Shown: positions 35,844 to 45,178, numbered from the stretch's first letter. The stretch is 64,000 nt of DNA from Paenibacillus shirakamiensis (GCF_017874255.1 NZ_JAGGLD010000003.1:470848-534847), one strand, 5' to 3'. Numbers and translations are program-made. Notes: generated by a model not told the origin, from the letters alone.

Positions 35844-37586
35844 TTAAAGCAACTTAATCAGCTCTTCTAACTCATCCACCAAAGGTTTGGCAAGTAAAAA
35901 ATTCGTATTTTTTAGAGCCACTTCGATTTCCATTTCTAACGCCTTTTTCTTTTGTTCCTTCTCTAGATAATCTCTGTCAAAATGACTAGCATAGATCATC
36001 TTCCTAAATTTGCGCATACTCATTTTTCTAATCGTCTTATCATCAATAATTAGAACATAATCCATTCCATTCACCACAGAATAGAAGTCATGAGAGATCA
36101 TGAGAATCGCGCCTTTATAATCCTTAATGGCTTTCTCTAGTGCGATTTGAGTATAGGTATCTAGATGACTTGTCGGTTCGTCGAGAAGCAACATCTGTGC
36201 TTTACTAGCCGCAACTTTAGCCAATTGAAGCATGTTTTTTTCTCCACCGGATAAAGATGCTATTTTCTGATCGAGGATTTCTCCTTCAAAACCATAATTT
36301 AAAAGATAGGATCTAATCTCATCATACGTCTTAAATCCAGCTTCAATAAAATCTTCTAATATCGTATTCGAATCCTCTAACATTTCACCTTGAAATTGAG
36401 ATAGATAAGCCACTTTCACATCAGCATTCATGTCAATGGCTTCATGTGTATTGTTAAAAATGTCTCGGAGCAACGTCGTTTTACCCGTACCATTCGGTCC
36501 AATCAGGGCTACTTTATCCGTAGCTTTCATCTCAAAATTCACATGGTCTAAAATCAACTCATCAAAGGCAACCCTATAATTAGTAACATTCAGAATGGTG
36601 GTATCTTCTTCTATTTCATCATCAATATCTAAACGGATATTCGGCTGCTTAATATCTACGAAAGGCGCCTTAATTCGGCGTGCTTCAAATCTTTCTTGAA
36701 ATCTAACTCTAGCCTTAAGCGCTCTACCTCTAGACGCTTCTGAATTATACGTTGCAATATGTCTGAGGTTATCAATGATACCATTGTTTCTCTCCATTTC
36801 TTCTTCCTCAGCGATGGTGAGTTCTTGCAGCTCTATCTTAGTCTGAAGTAAGGAGAAGTTATATTCAATATATCGCCCATCGAACTCTTGAATCTCCGTA
36901 TTCTCGAGGTGCAAAATTTTGTTGAAACAATGATTGAGTAGATATCTGTTGTGCGTAACCACTAGCAGCATGCCTTTGTGAGTATTAATCAAGTTTTTGA
37001 GCGCATTCAAGTTATCAAAGTCTAAAAATACATCCGGTTCATCCATAATCATGAGATCTGGACGCTCCAGCATCTCCTTCATCACTTGGATAAGTTTGAA
37101 TTCCCCACCACTCAGGTCCGATACCCTAACATCTTTTAGCTTCATGAGGTTGGCTAGGTTGAGCTTCTTAAGAATATTGCTCTCAAAATCCTCCCCACCG
37201 ATGGCTTCAAACGCATCTAAAGCGAATTGATACTTCTCAAGTAACGTATCCATATCCGTAGTCGTAGCCATGTCAGCGCAAATGGATTCGATGTCTTGTT
37301 GAATCTTAATGTACTTTTCACCGATATATTCGAACACCGTAGTGTCTTGGCTTCTGTCTAATTGAGAGAACTGACTTACGTATCCGATGGTGCAATCGGG
37401 GTCGATCTCTAGCTTACCCTCAAACAAATATCTTTCTGGGTCCATCAATATATCGATCAGGGTACTTTTCCCACTGCCACTTGTTCCTATAAAAGCGCAA
37501 TGCTGCCCCTCTTCAAGCGTAAATGTAATATTTGTATATAATTCTTTCTGCGGAAATGAGAAGGATAAGTTATCAACTTTAATCAT
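35844..37586 (-). CDS. ABC-F ATPase, possible ribosome-protection protein
   Basis: 580 residues from the second of two adjacent ATGs, which has the better distance (7) to AAAGG. Two nucleotide-binding domains with no membrane segments: Walker A GTSGSGKST (about 34), signature LSGGEFKLIQ, Walker B LMIMDEPDVFLDF (Asp in place of Thr after the catalytic Glu-Pro), then a charged inter-domain linker (about 235-320), a second Walker A GPNGTGKTT, signature LSGGEKNMLQ and MLLLDEPTSHLD, and a short Lys-rich C-terminal extension. ABC-F proteins bind the ribosomal E site and can displace drugs such as streptogramin A, lincosamides and pleuromutilins; housekeeping members also exist. The nearby vat-like gene favours a resistance role, which is inference. 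Confidence 0.83.
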   Translation of the reverse strand: MIKVDNLSFSFPQKELYTNITFTLEEGQHCAFIGTSGSGKSTLIDILMDPERYLFEGKLEIDPDCTIGYVSQFSQLDRSQDTTVFEYIGEKYIKIQQDIESICADMATTTDMDTLLEKYQFALDAFEAIGGEDFESNILKKLNLANLMKLKDVRVSDLSGGEFKLIQVMKEMLERPDLMIMDEPDVFLDFDNLNALKNLINTHKGMLLVVTHNRYLLNHCFNKILHLENTEIQEFDGRYIEYNFSLLQTKIELQELTIAEEEEMERNNGIIDNLRHIATYNSEASRGRALKARVRFQERFEARRIKAPFVDIKQPNIRLDIDDEIEEDTTILNVTNYRVAFDELILDHVNFEMKATDKVALIGPNGTGKTTLLRDIFNNTHEAIDMNADVKVAYLSQFQGEMLEDSNTILEDFIEAGFKTYDEIRSYLLNYGFEGEILDQKIASLSGGEKNMLQLAKVAASKAQMLLLDEPTSHLDTYTQIALEKAIKDYKGAILMISHDFYSVVNGMDYVLIIDDKTIRKMSMRKFRKMIYASHFDRDYLEKEQKKKALEMEIEVALKNTNFLLAKPLVDELEELIKLL

Positions 37587-37589
37587 CAT

Positions 37590-38232
37590 ATGACCTTTCT
37601 GTATAACTGAATTTGTGACTACTATTAGATGAAAGTAAAGATTTCGAGTTAGCTGTTAAGTTGATAGAATACCACTGTTTATCCCCAACCACAATCATTT
37701 CCCATGAAATGCACAAATGAAGGAGATGGCCTTGAAATTTAGCATTATTGTTCGCAGTTTCGGTTATGAATATTGCAAGAAATACTGATGGTATATGTGG
37801 GTATTTTTACATATCCCCCGATCAATTATCAGGGCATCCATATGTGCTTTTTTGTACATATTTATCTACTGGAAAAGTAGTCCTGTCAATATCTTCTCTC
37901 GTAATTTATTTCATTAATGCTTTCGTTACTGAAATAAAAAACAACTACCTTAAATTATACAAGATAGCCGTATGACGTCATAAAATGTAATTTTTTAATA
38001 AATATTCAGAACATTGAATAAAATACATTATAAATATTTACACTTGATATTCAATAATTTATTTTTTTAATTTCTTTTCTTTTATTATTTATTCAGCATT
38101 TTTCACATACATCAACCAAATTACATTATTACACAGAATCTAAATAGGAATAAATCTAGGTTTATAAATTTATTTTTATATATTCATATAACTTCTGCTC
38201 TACCGGATTTTTTAAAATCATATCCATATAGA
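37590..38232. other. AT-rich gap upstream of the ABC-F gene
   Basis: About 640 bases, strongly AT-rich between 37980 and 38200. ABC-F resistance genes often carry attenuator leaders with small ORFs; short frames such as MGNDCGWG and MLNFKAISFICAFHGK exist on the minus strand but none has a ribosome site. No gene supported. Confidence 0.5.
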
Positions 38233-38766
38233 CTATAGGAACTTCTGAAGTAGGAACTCATCCTCCGGATTCAACTTAAGTTTAACGTTCCATTCATAAT
38301 TGATCTTCAATGCCTGAACGGTTAAGTTAGCACTCCCAATAATTAATGCATGATCGGCATCCTTATTAAATATATAACCTTTCGAATGAAATCCTTTGAG
38401 ATCCGTAAGGCGTACATCCATATTCTCTATCTTTAGCAGTTCTCTAAATACTTTAGGATTATTGAAATATAAATAGGTTGAAGTTAATAGTCTTCCTCTT
38501 ATTCCTTTAGCCTTCAAATCTAGTAAATACGATTTTAGTGTTGCTAGACCACTTTCTGTTACAAAAGCTACAATAAACATAAATGACTGACAATGTGTCA
38601 ATTCTTCTATCACCGAGGACAATATACTTTCATTCTTCCGCGGATTGTTAATTAACAATTGAGGGGAGTATTGTACGAGTGAACCGTCAACTGGTGATAG
38701 AACGGTATTCTCAAAGTTACGAGCTACGCTAGTCATGTCATTTCCACTCACCTTAATTTTTAGCAT
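38233..38766 (-). pseudogene. Truncated HKD-type (phospholipase D-like) nuclease gene
   Basis: 177 residues matching only the N-terminal PLD-like module of long helicase-nuclease proteins (DUF3427-type, usually about 900-1000 residues). Seen: VAFVTESGLATLK, then GRLLTSTYLYFNNPKVFREL and the HKD motif FHSKGYIF...LIIGSANLT (H127, K129, G144, S145, N147). It ends abruptly after LKLNPEDEFLL; no helicase domain follows, and the next 250 bases are AT-rich. The start has no clear ribosome site. It is most likely a remnant of a defence or restriction-type gene. Confidence 0.7.
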
Positions 38767-38809
38767 AATTGTATAATTATCAATTTAATATCACAATCCA
38801 ATATATTAC

Positions 38810-38842
38810 AAAAAGACAACCTACATATGAATGCAGATTGTC
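38810..38842 (-). terminator. Terminator of the Nudix gene
   Basis: GACAAYCT...AGRTTGTC stem with CAT/ATG inner pairs; on the minus strand TTTTTG follows. It lies about 20 bases after the gene's stop codon. Confidence 0.75.
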
Positions 38843-38860
38843 CTCTATTAAATAAATAAT

Positions 38861-39268
38861 TTATACGGCACTGTCAACTCGATGGTTCATAATCTTCTGA
38901 ATCGCTGGAATATCAGCAGGAGCCCAGTCTAACGTGTTCAGCTCTGCTCGTGATAACCACTTTATCGCGGCATGCTCGGTTAACGTCGGTGTCCCCTCAA
39001 TTAATCTACAATAATATGTAGTTAAATGAACGATGCCAAAGTCATATTCGTAGGTTGTATCTTCAACATAATTACCAATTTCGACTTGGCAATTCATTTC
39101 TTCATTAATCTCACGTTGTAATGCTTCCTGCGGAGTTTCACCATCTTCGATCTTACCACCCGGAAATTCCCACTTTAGAGGTAATGATTGATTAACACCT
39201 CTTTGAGCACATAAGATTTTATCTTCATGTACAATAACAGCCCCAACGACTTTAATCACTTTTTTCAT
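38861..39268 (-). CDS. Nudix hydrolase, MutT/8-oxo-dGTPase-like
   Basis: 135 residues from the ATG at 39268, with AGGTG six bases upstream; ATG and GTG codons up to 9 bases earlier sit too close to it. The start KVVGAVIVHEDKILCAQRG is the usual first strands, and the Nudix box reads GGKIEDGETPQEALQREINE then EMNCQV; the final Gly of the consensus is Asn. The sequence ends with LDWAPADIPAI as in MutT-like (deoxy)nucleoside triphosphate pyrophosphohydrolases of about 130-140 residues. It removes oxidised or non-canonical nucleotides in the family; the exact substrate is not fixed. It is a single gene. Confidence 0.88.
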   Translation of the reverse strand: MKKVIKVVGAVIVHEDKILCAQRGVNQSLPLKWEFPGGKIEDGETPQEALQREINEEMNCQVEIGNYVEDTTYEYDFGIVHLTTYYCRLIEGTPTLTEHAAIKWLSRAELNTLDWAPADIPAIQKIMNHRVDSAV

Positions 39269-39602
39269 TATCATCACCTACCGAAACGATTTACTTCTAT
39301 CATACTTATATAAGGTAACTCGGGACAACTACTTCCCTTAGAAACACAAACTATAAGGACTTATTTAGCATAGATATTATAAATAAAAGTTTATTCTCAT
39401 GGTGCTTCGTTCAATTATCTTTTAAATATAAAATTGTAAATATTAAGCAACAAATGAACTCTTATTATCGTTAAGAAATAATGTATGGCAACTCGATTTA
39501 TAAACAATGGAGAAAAAATACACAAATTTATTATACACTGCTCCATGATACGGGGAATTTATAAATCAATTAATTCAACCCTAACTAAAAAGGAGCCCTA
39601 CC
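39269..39602. other. Divergent intergenic region
   Basis: About 330 AT-rich bases between the Nudix gene and the SLH-domain gene. It should contain both promoters, but no convincing -35/-10 pair stands out. No gene supported. Confidence 0.5.
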
Positions 39603-40574
39603 ATGAAAAAATATCAAAAGTTTCTATCTGCCGGATTTCTTTCGCTAAGTATTCTGAATTTAAATGTAGCCTCCTCTTACGCAGGTGAGCTTACTTTCAA
39701 AGATGTAAAGGCTGACTATTGGGGATATCCAAACATCAAGTGGGCCATGGATAACAACATTGTTCATGGGTACCCAGATGGAAGCTTCAAACCGAATCAA
39801 CATGTCAGTCAAAGTGAATTTCTTGCTATGTTGATTCGTGCATTTCGACCAACGAACCTCCCTACTCCACTTGCTTCCGAACGCTGGGATGCACCCTATT
39901 TAAAGCATGCGCAAGCACTGAGCTGGAACATAGACACGCATTCCACCACTTTTTCAAGGGGAAAAGCTGCACAACTGTTATCTAATGCATCGGGTAAGAA
40001 ATATACTATGAATGATTCTATTCAGTATCTTCTCGATCTAGGATTAGCTGAAGGAAAGGTAGCTAGAACCATCGATGGGTTCCATAAGAATGATCCATTG
40101 ACAAGAACCGAAGCCGTGACATTCATTGAACGTTTGCGACAACGAATAAATACGTTACAACCCAGCCCAGCTAAAGAACAGAAATATAGCCGTGCAGATA
40201 ATCTAATCGTGTATAAGAACACGAGCTTCCACTTTTCATTACTGCTTCCCAAAAGTTGGGATGGTAAATATACGGTAACGGATACGATTCCCACTACAGC
40301 TGGCCATAATATTAACTTCTTGAATAAAGCTACTAAACACGGCATTCTATTTACGATTTCTGTCTGGAATAAAGATTATTGGAATAAGAACAAAAATCAG
40401 ATTAGCGGACAAATACAAGCCACGAAGCTTGGAGAAAAAGGTAGCAACGTGTATGTATTTCATACGCCTACGGATGTCCAGTATGATCCCAGCGATGAAC
40501 AACCCATGAAGGATTATCAAATGATGTTCCATGATATCACGATGATCAAAAATTCTTTTACTCTACAGAAATAA
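39603..40574 (+). CDS. Secreted protein with one to two SLH repeats
   Basis: 323 residues, AAAAAGGAG seven bases before the ATG. Signal peptide (about 1-27, ending SSYAG), one clear SLH repeat (about 31-82: FKDVKADYWGYPNIKWAMDN then GYPDGSFKPNQHVSQSEFLA) and a weak second one (about 85-165), then a 130-residue C-terminal domain (about 190-323) without a named match (LLPKSWDGKYTVTDTIPTT, VYVFHTPTDVQYDP). SLH repeats bind pyruvylated wall polymers, so it is surface-attached or wall-associated, perhaps weakly with fewer than three repeats. Confidence 0.82.
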   Translation: MKKYQKFLSAGFLSLSILNLNVASSYAGELTFKDVKADYWGYPNIKWAMDNNIVHGYPDGSFKPNQHVSQSEFLAMLIRAFRPTNLPTPLASERWDAPYLKHAQALSWNIDTHSTTFSRGKAAQLLSNASGKKYTMNDSIQYLLDLGLAEGKVARTIDGFHKNDPLTRTEAVTFIERLRQRINTLQPSPAKEQKYSRADNLIVYKNTSFHFSLLLPKSWDGKYTVTDTIPTTAGHNINFLNKATKHGILFTISVWNKDYWNKNKNQISGQIQATKLGEKGSNVYVFHTPTDVQYDPSDEQPMKDYQMMFHDITMIKNSFTLQK

Positions 40575-40673
40575 TAAAAATATTGAGTGAAATCACTTAC
40601 CCATCGCTTTTTTTGAGATTAATCCGTTGCTTTTTGAATTTTCCCATATCGTAATAAAGCCTTGTGCACACAA

Positions 40674-40712
40674 AACAAGCCGAAAATCTTATTATAAGAA
40701 ATTCGGCTTGTT
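40674..40712. terminator. Bidirectional terminator between convergent genes
   Basis: ACAAGCCGAA...TTCGGCTTGT with an inner CTTAT/ATAAG stem; T-rich tails on both strands. It separates the SLH gene from the lipoprotein gene. Confidence 0.88.
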
Positions 40713-40742
40713 CCGTTTAGTTTTACTTAGTACACAAACCTG

Positions 40743-41093
40743 CTATTTATATTCTTGTATTTTTCTTAATTCAATTTTTCCTGTGAAAATGAATAAGCTG
40801 ACTTTTTGTTCATACTTTTCAAATACATACTTTGCACCCAACCGATCTACTTCTCTCCAATTATGAGTTTCAATTTCAGTTCGATAAATAGTCGGTAAGC
40901 CGTCCTCTTCTGTCACATTGCTATAGTTATATTGTTCTGAGTTTTTATCGGAATTCATTAGTTTTGCTTCCATTGGAATTGGAAAACTATCGAATATCTC
41001 GGATGATCGAAAACCGTCATTGTCCTTTGAACATGATGATAAGTACAATAAGCAAATCAAATTTACTAGCAAAAATATAAGCTTTTTTCTCAC
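40743..41093 (-). CDS. Small predicted lipoprotein
   Basis: 116 residues from a GTG at 41093 with GGAGGTG five bases upstream. A hydrophobic signal (about 5-20) ends in the lipobox LSSC (Cys 21), followed by SKDNDGF and a mature region with two YxxxE-like charged segments. No family recognised. It lies in a strip of immunity-like small genes and would be lipid-anchored outside the membrane. Confidence 0.72.
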   Translation of the reverse strand: MRKKLIFLLVNLICLLYLSSCSKDNDGFRSSEIFDSFPIPMEAKLMNSDKNSEQYNYSNVTEEDGLPTIYRTEIETHNWREVDRLGAKYVFEKYEQKVSLFIFTGKIELRKIQEYK

Positions 41094-41154
41094 AGTTCAC
41101 CTCCACTAGTTATCGCGAACTATGCATAAGCTATCATGAAGCAATCTTTTAAAT

Positions 41155-41565
41155 TTAGACTAATAGCTCCATAATCATATCTTCAATGTCGTCATATACA
41201 AGAATTATCTCTTGGCTCTCATGGTTAAAATGATAAATTTCTTCATTTAAATGACCGTTTTCATTCATCTTATAGCCGATTAGATCTCCAGTCCCATCTT
41301 CACCAATCCATATCATTTTTTCTGTTATATTACTATAATTCACAAGGGTATTATTTCTGACTATGTCGTCAGAGGTCTTTGCTATTCTCTTGCTATCTTT
41401 AATCGGATAAAAAATCCACTCATCTATTTCAGCTTGGTTCACCAGCTTCACAAGTTCTCGATACTTGTCAGGAAATTGAACTTTTAGCAGTGTTTCAGCT
41501 ATTATAATGTCATTTTCTTCAAGACCGGGCTTTCTCGTGATAATCAATTCTCTTGCCTGCTCCAT
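41155..41565 (-). CDS. SMI1/KNR4 (SUKH)-like protein, probable immunity protein
   Basis: 136 residues, AGGTG eight bases before the ATG. The pattern LEENDIIIAETLLKVQFPDKYRELVKLVN shortened here as FPDKYRELVKLVNQAE with EWIFYPIKDSKR and MIWIGEDGTGDLIGYKMNEN fits SUKH-superfamily proteins, which act as immunity proteins to nuclease toxins in polymorphic toxin systems. No toxin gene is next to it, so it would be an orphan immunity gene. It follows the lipoprotein gene on the same strand. Confidence 0.78.
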   Translation of the reverse strand: MEQARELIITRKPGLEENDIIIAETLLKVQFPDKYRELVKLVNQAEIDEWIFYPIKDSKRIAKTSDDIVRNNTLVNYSNITEKMIWIGEDGTGDLIGYKMNENGHLNEEIYHFNHESQEIILVYDDIEDMIMELLV

Positions 41566-41584
41566 TCTTTAGCACCTATTATTC

Positions 41585-41734
41585 TTAAAACATTTTCTTA
41601 TATAACTCAAACCCGCTATACAATTCCGGACTTGTATAAGTTGTTCTCATAATTTCATAGCTATGGTCTAGATCATCATATCGAGTGAATTTGTTGTTAA
41701 CTCCATGTTCATTAGTTTTTTGAGCATAACAACT
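41585..41734 (-). pseudogene. Decayed gene fragment
   Basis: A frame of about 49 codons (starting AQKTNEHGVNNKFTRYDDLD, then HSYEIMRTTYTSPELYSG, ending KKMF stop) has coding-like composition but no start codon or ribosome site in frame. A nearby AAGGAG-ATG opens a different frame. A DNA segment around LDHS-IM recurs near 45090-45120, also decayed. Family unknown. Confidence 0.35.
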
Positions 41735-41780
41735 CCTTTCTTACTATGTATTGAGTTCTTAGTATGATTACTTTAATGAT

Positions 41781-43031
41781 TTATTCAGGAATATAGATCG
41801 AGAATGTTTTATCATTGAGACTGATTATTACTCCATTTCTAAGACTATCTTCAACATATTGTTTATTAATATAATTAGCGACCCAAAATTTATTTGTAAT
41901 TCCTTTTTTGAAAAAATTCATATCAGAAATCATTCCATACTCAGGCAAAACATTTAGACCAAATTTGCTTACAGTACCACTTTTAAATCCTGGTAAATGT
42001 AATTCTCCAATATTAGATGAATTAAGATAAGTATTTGCATCTATGTTGGTTACATTAGGTGTAAAACTATATTCAACAAAAACTAGATAATTATTTGCAT
42101 TAATCCAAGAAGTATAACTATAGTTTTTATCAACGAACATTTTCCCATATAGATTTCTAATATTATTAAGACCACTAACATTTGCAATTATGTAATGATC
42201 TAAGCTAATCTTTCCTATATTATTTCTAAGGTTATAGGGTACATTTCTTATCTTTGTAAAAGTTGTTTCATTATCGTGCTCATCTTTCCTAAAGAAATAC
42301 CCCATACTTATCACATTTGTCCCTGTCAATCCTACCTCTCGGAACTCCTTTAAATCCTGGAAAGCACTCGGCTTTTTGTCTTGAATTGACTCGAATCGGT
42401 GCAAGATGACCGCCGCCTCAGCACGGGTTGTGGTCTGGCTTGGCCCAAATGTGCCGTTCGGATAACCTGTCATTAACCCAGTTCCCATCGCTACAGATAC
42501 GTAAGGATAATCTGACTTATTAAGTCCGCCTTTATAATATTCTGCCACCGGCACAAGGGTGTCGGCTGTATCTGATAAAGCTTGCTTAAAGTCCGCTTCT
42601 TTCGTTGCCAATCCTGAAGCTACCCATTTAGCAAGTTCTCTTCGGGTGAGTGGCATATTCGGATTGAAACCATTCGGATAATCTGTAGTAGAGATGAATC
42701 CTTTGCTCACTGCCATGTTTACTTCGTTCTGACTCCAGCCTGAAATGTTGTTGAAACCAGTTTTAGTGCTATCCTCTGGATTGTTGGATGCCCTAGCTAA
42801 TATCGCTGCGAATTCTGCCCGACTGATGGTAGCGTTAGGGTTGAAAGTCCCATTCTGATCGCCTTTCATATACCCTTTGAAAGCGACATAATTAATGTCT
42901 GCTTTTGCCCATGATGGCAAATTATCTTTAAATGTTACAGTTCCTTCGGCTTGGGAGGTGCCTTCCATTCCGTAGCTGCCTCCAGTAGCGATTAGTCCTG
43001 CGGTTAATGTGAGTGCTAGTTTTCGAATCAT
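41781..43031 (-). CDS. Secreted protein with three SLH repeats
   Basis: 416 residues, GGAGG before the ATG. Signal peptide (about 1-29), then three SLH repeats (about 32-215; WAKADINYVAFKGYMKGDQN, GWSQNEVNMAVSKGFIST, and YPYVSVAMGTGLMTGYPNGT with FGPSQTTTRAEAAVIL). The C-terminal 195 residues (about 220-416) form an unrecognised domain with YDKNY-like and Leu-Asn-rich segments (HYIIANVSGLNNIRNLYGKM), reminiscent of leucine-rich or BspA-like surface folds but not clearly so. It is wall-anchored at its N terminus, the reverse of the other giant proteins here. Confidence 0.85.
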   Translation of the reverse strand: MIRKLALTLTAGLIATGGSYGMEGTSQAEGTVTFKDNLPSWAKADINYVAFKGYMKGDQNGTFNPNATISRAEFAAILARASNNPEDSTKTGFNNISGWSQNEVNMAVSKGFISTTDYPNGFNPNMPLTRRELAKWVASGLATKEADFKQALSDTADTLVPVAEYYKGGLNKSDYPYVSVAMGTGLMTGYPNGTFGPSQTTTRAEAAVILHRFESIQDKKPSAFQDLKEFREVGLTGTNVISMGYFFRKDEHDNETTFTKIRNVPYNLRNNIGKISLDHYIIANVSGLNNIRNLYGKMFVDKNYSYTSWINANNYLVFVEYSFTPNVTNIDANTYLNSSNIGELHLPGFKSGTVSKFGLNVLPEYGMISDMNFFKKGITNKFWVANYINKQYVEDSLRNGVIISLNDKTFSIYIPE

Positions 43032-43291
43032 TTTGTTGCCTCCATCTTGATTTAAGATAGGAGAATTGTACCATGGTTCTATATTTCTAATTGTCGAATT
43101 TTGTATTTTATTTAAATGTAAGGTCCTAATAACCTAATTCTTAGTTATTAGAATCTCTATTCTAATGAAAATCAAACAACTTTAATTAACTTCTTTTTAA
43201 ACGAGGCAATCTAAATTATATGCAATATCAATATAAAACTTCCTCATGTTTCATCGTTTATGAAACTCCTAATTTAACTGATACCTAGTAG

Positions 43292-43576
43292 CTAAAAAAA
43301 CAAAAAAGGAACTGTGAACATCAAAACAATATATCCAATCGGAACCACACTTAAGATTACGGGAGCTCTTGCCCTAAGTTTTTTCTTAAAGACAATCCAA
43401 GAAAGAATGGAGCATAGAATAACTACTACAGGGTACAAGGAAACAAGGGTCATCATAGTCTCAGCCCATAATGAGTCCCCATTATCAAACAACATCGTTG
43501 TTATTACCAAAAGATACAACCACACAGGCATAGTACATAAATACACAATCTGATTAGTAATTAAGTATGCTTTCAT
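43292..43576 (-). CDS. Small membrane protein with three helices
   Basis: 94 residues, AGGTG five bases before the ATG. Three hydrophobic helices (about 5-30, 40-62 and 70-92) with short polar turns; no signal peptide cleavage site. It starts 18 bases after the DMP19-like gene in the same direction and may form a unit with it. Family unknown; a membrane-embedded immunity protein is one option. Confidence 0.62.
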   Translation of the reverse strand: MKAYLITNQIVYLCTMPVWLYLLVITTMLFDNGDSLWAETMMTLVSLYPVVVILCSILSWIVFKKKLRARAPVILSVVPIGYIVLMFTVPFLFF

Positions 43577-43594
43577 ATTGCACCTACTTTATTT

Positions 43595-44050
43595 TCACTT
43601 AAATTTTTCAGTTAACACAACGTTCTGTAATTCACTTACCTTCTTCATTATAGGTTCCAGTTTCTGTTCCAGATCGTCGATCAATTCATAGAATTGATCG
43701 TCTAACCCTTCGCATAACTCTTCAATCTCTTCTTTATCCCAGGATTCTAAGATTTCATTTCGTTCATCGATGTCTTTAGGAGGAACGCCACTGGGGAACA
43801 AATCCCCTATTTTTTTCACCAAAGAAATAGCCTTATGTGCTTGCAATGTATGCAAATCTTGAAGCGTATCTTCATAATGCTCTGCCCCATAATTATAAAA
43901 GAAGCTTATTAAGCTCCCTCCAGACACTTCACCTATCAAACCTTCAACATTGGTCCAAATTCTTTCATATTCATTGAGTTGACTATACCCTTGCGTATCT
44001 AACTTTTCACAAAGTATTGTCCAAGCCGGTTCTCTTACAAAATCAGTCAT
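43595..44050 (-). CDS. DMP19/DUF4375-like protein
   Basis: 151 residues, GGAGG before the ATG. The pattern EVSGGSLISFFYNYGAEHYE (about 40-59), then LQAHKAISLVKKIGDLFPSG and PPKDIDERNEILESW, is that of DMP19/DUF4375 proteins, in which a helical core ends with LDDQFYELIDDLE. The family is found as immunity-like or DNA-mimic-like small proteins; the role here is unknown. It is cytoplasmic and lies in a strip with other small genes. Confidence 0.78.
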   Translation of the reverse strand: MTDFVREPAWTILCEKLDTQGYSQLNEYERIWTNVEGLIGEVSGGSLISFFYNYGAEHYEDTLQDLHTLQAHKAISLVKKIGDLFPSGVPPKDIDERNEILESWDKEEIEELCEGLDDQFYELIDDLEQKLEPIMKKVSELQNVVLTEKFK

Positions 44051-44080
44051 AAATATCCTCCTTCAAATCATATGTACTAC

Positions 44081-44797
44081 CTAGATAAGCTGCCATGCAC
44101 TATCCGAATATACTAACCAATGCTTATAATCTCTGGTTTCTTTTTGTAGTTCAATTACCGTATCCATATCTCTATACTGTCCAACTACTGCTAGGGGAAT
44201 TTTAATTTCCATCTTACTTTTGTGGGTCTTTGATAGATCTATGAACAAACCCTCTTTCGTATATTTCAAAAAAATGTCTGAGATATGGCTCGGAATTTCC
44301 TCGAATGCTCTATTTGTGAGCCCGACTAACTTTAGTACAAGCACTTTACTCAAAATAACTTTATATTCCTCCACACTTGCAACGTAAAGTTTATTAAACC
44401 ACCCATCATCATGTGCATAATAAGCAAATCTAGCCATAGGTATCTTATGTAAAGGCTTCGCTAGATGACCGAAAAAAAGTAATTCTGCAATTTGTTGATC
44501 ATCTAATTGATCTAGTTCCTCTTCAGTCTTCACATCAACCCAGCAAAAATCTCCATATCTATACACGTTATCTTCGATTAGTTCATTGATTTCTTCTTTC
44601 GTTACATAATCGAATCTAGACCTATGATGCCAGTCAGCATTATCAAACTGATGCTGAAGCAATATTAAGTTGTCCGGCCTACTCTCCACACATGACATAA
44701 ATTCATAGAATTCAATGCCATGCGAATAAAAGCATGCATCATCTATCTCGTGTTTATTAACATATATCAGTTCTCTTATATTGTGTTTTTTTTTCAT
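44081..44797 (-). CDS. Conserved hypothetical protein, possibly of the mislabelled oxalate/formate antiporter-like Bacillus family
   Basis: 238 residues, GGGGGAAGG before the ATG. No membrane helices are seen, so any antiporter name would be wrong. The pattern IRELIYVNKHEIDDACFYSH, then NLILLQHQFDNADW, VYRYGDFCWVDVKTEEEL, AELLFFGHLAKPL and RFAYYAHDDGWFNKLY recalls a group of soluble Bacillus proteins sometimes given that name. Function unknown; position among immunity-like genes suggests a related role. Confidence 0.7.
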   Translation of the reverse strand: MKKKHNIRELIYVNKHEIDDACFYSHGIEFYEFMSCVESRPDNLILLQHQFDNADWHHRSRFDYVTKEEINELIEDNVYRYGDFCWVDVKTEEELDQLDDQQIAELLFFGHLAKPLHKIPMARFAYYAHDDGWFNKLYVASVEEYKVILSKVLVLKLVGLTNRAFEEIPSHISDIFLKYTKEGLFIDLSKTHKSKMEIKIPLAVVGQYRDMDTVIELQKETRDYKHWLVYSDSAWQLI

Positions 44798-45178
44798 TGA
44801 CCTTCCCCCTCAAATAACTTACAAATTTTTAGTTTACTATCGAAATGAGCTTCTTTCGTAACAGCCCAATTATACAGTATAGAGAAAATTACTTTACTAG
44901 TCTTTAAACTTTTGCATTGTTATAATTCTACTCAACTATCAAAGTATTAATTGACTTGTTCTAAGCAATACACTCACACCTGTATTTCGGCATAGAAAAC
45001 ACAAAAAGGCTTGTACTCCACCACTGCAATGTTCCCCTTCACAATTTCTGCTTAAGACCAAGTAACATGACCATCCCCATCAAGTTTTCCACATTATTAC
45101 ATGGCTATGGTCTAGTTCAGCTTGTTGAAAGTATTACCTCGATCAGGTGTTCCAGTCTTAGGATCACTACTAAGTTGT
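44798..45178. other. Gene-free stretch with decayed coding traces
   Basis: On the minus strand 45180-45070 shows short open runs (SDPKTGTPDRGNTFNKL, then in another frame LDHSHVIM) that look like a broken gene. Part of it resembles the fragment at 41585-41734. The rest shows nothing I can support. Confidence 0.4.

Noticed and set aside
37748..37975. A 75-codon plus-strand frame upstream of the ABC-F gene
   Set aside because: No ribosome site, AT-driven composition and no family pattern.
44081..44797. Oxalate/formate antiporter
   Set aside because: No membrane helices; relatives with that name seem to be misannotated soluble proteins.
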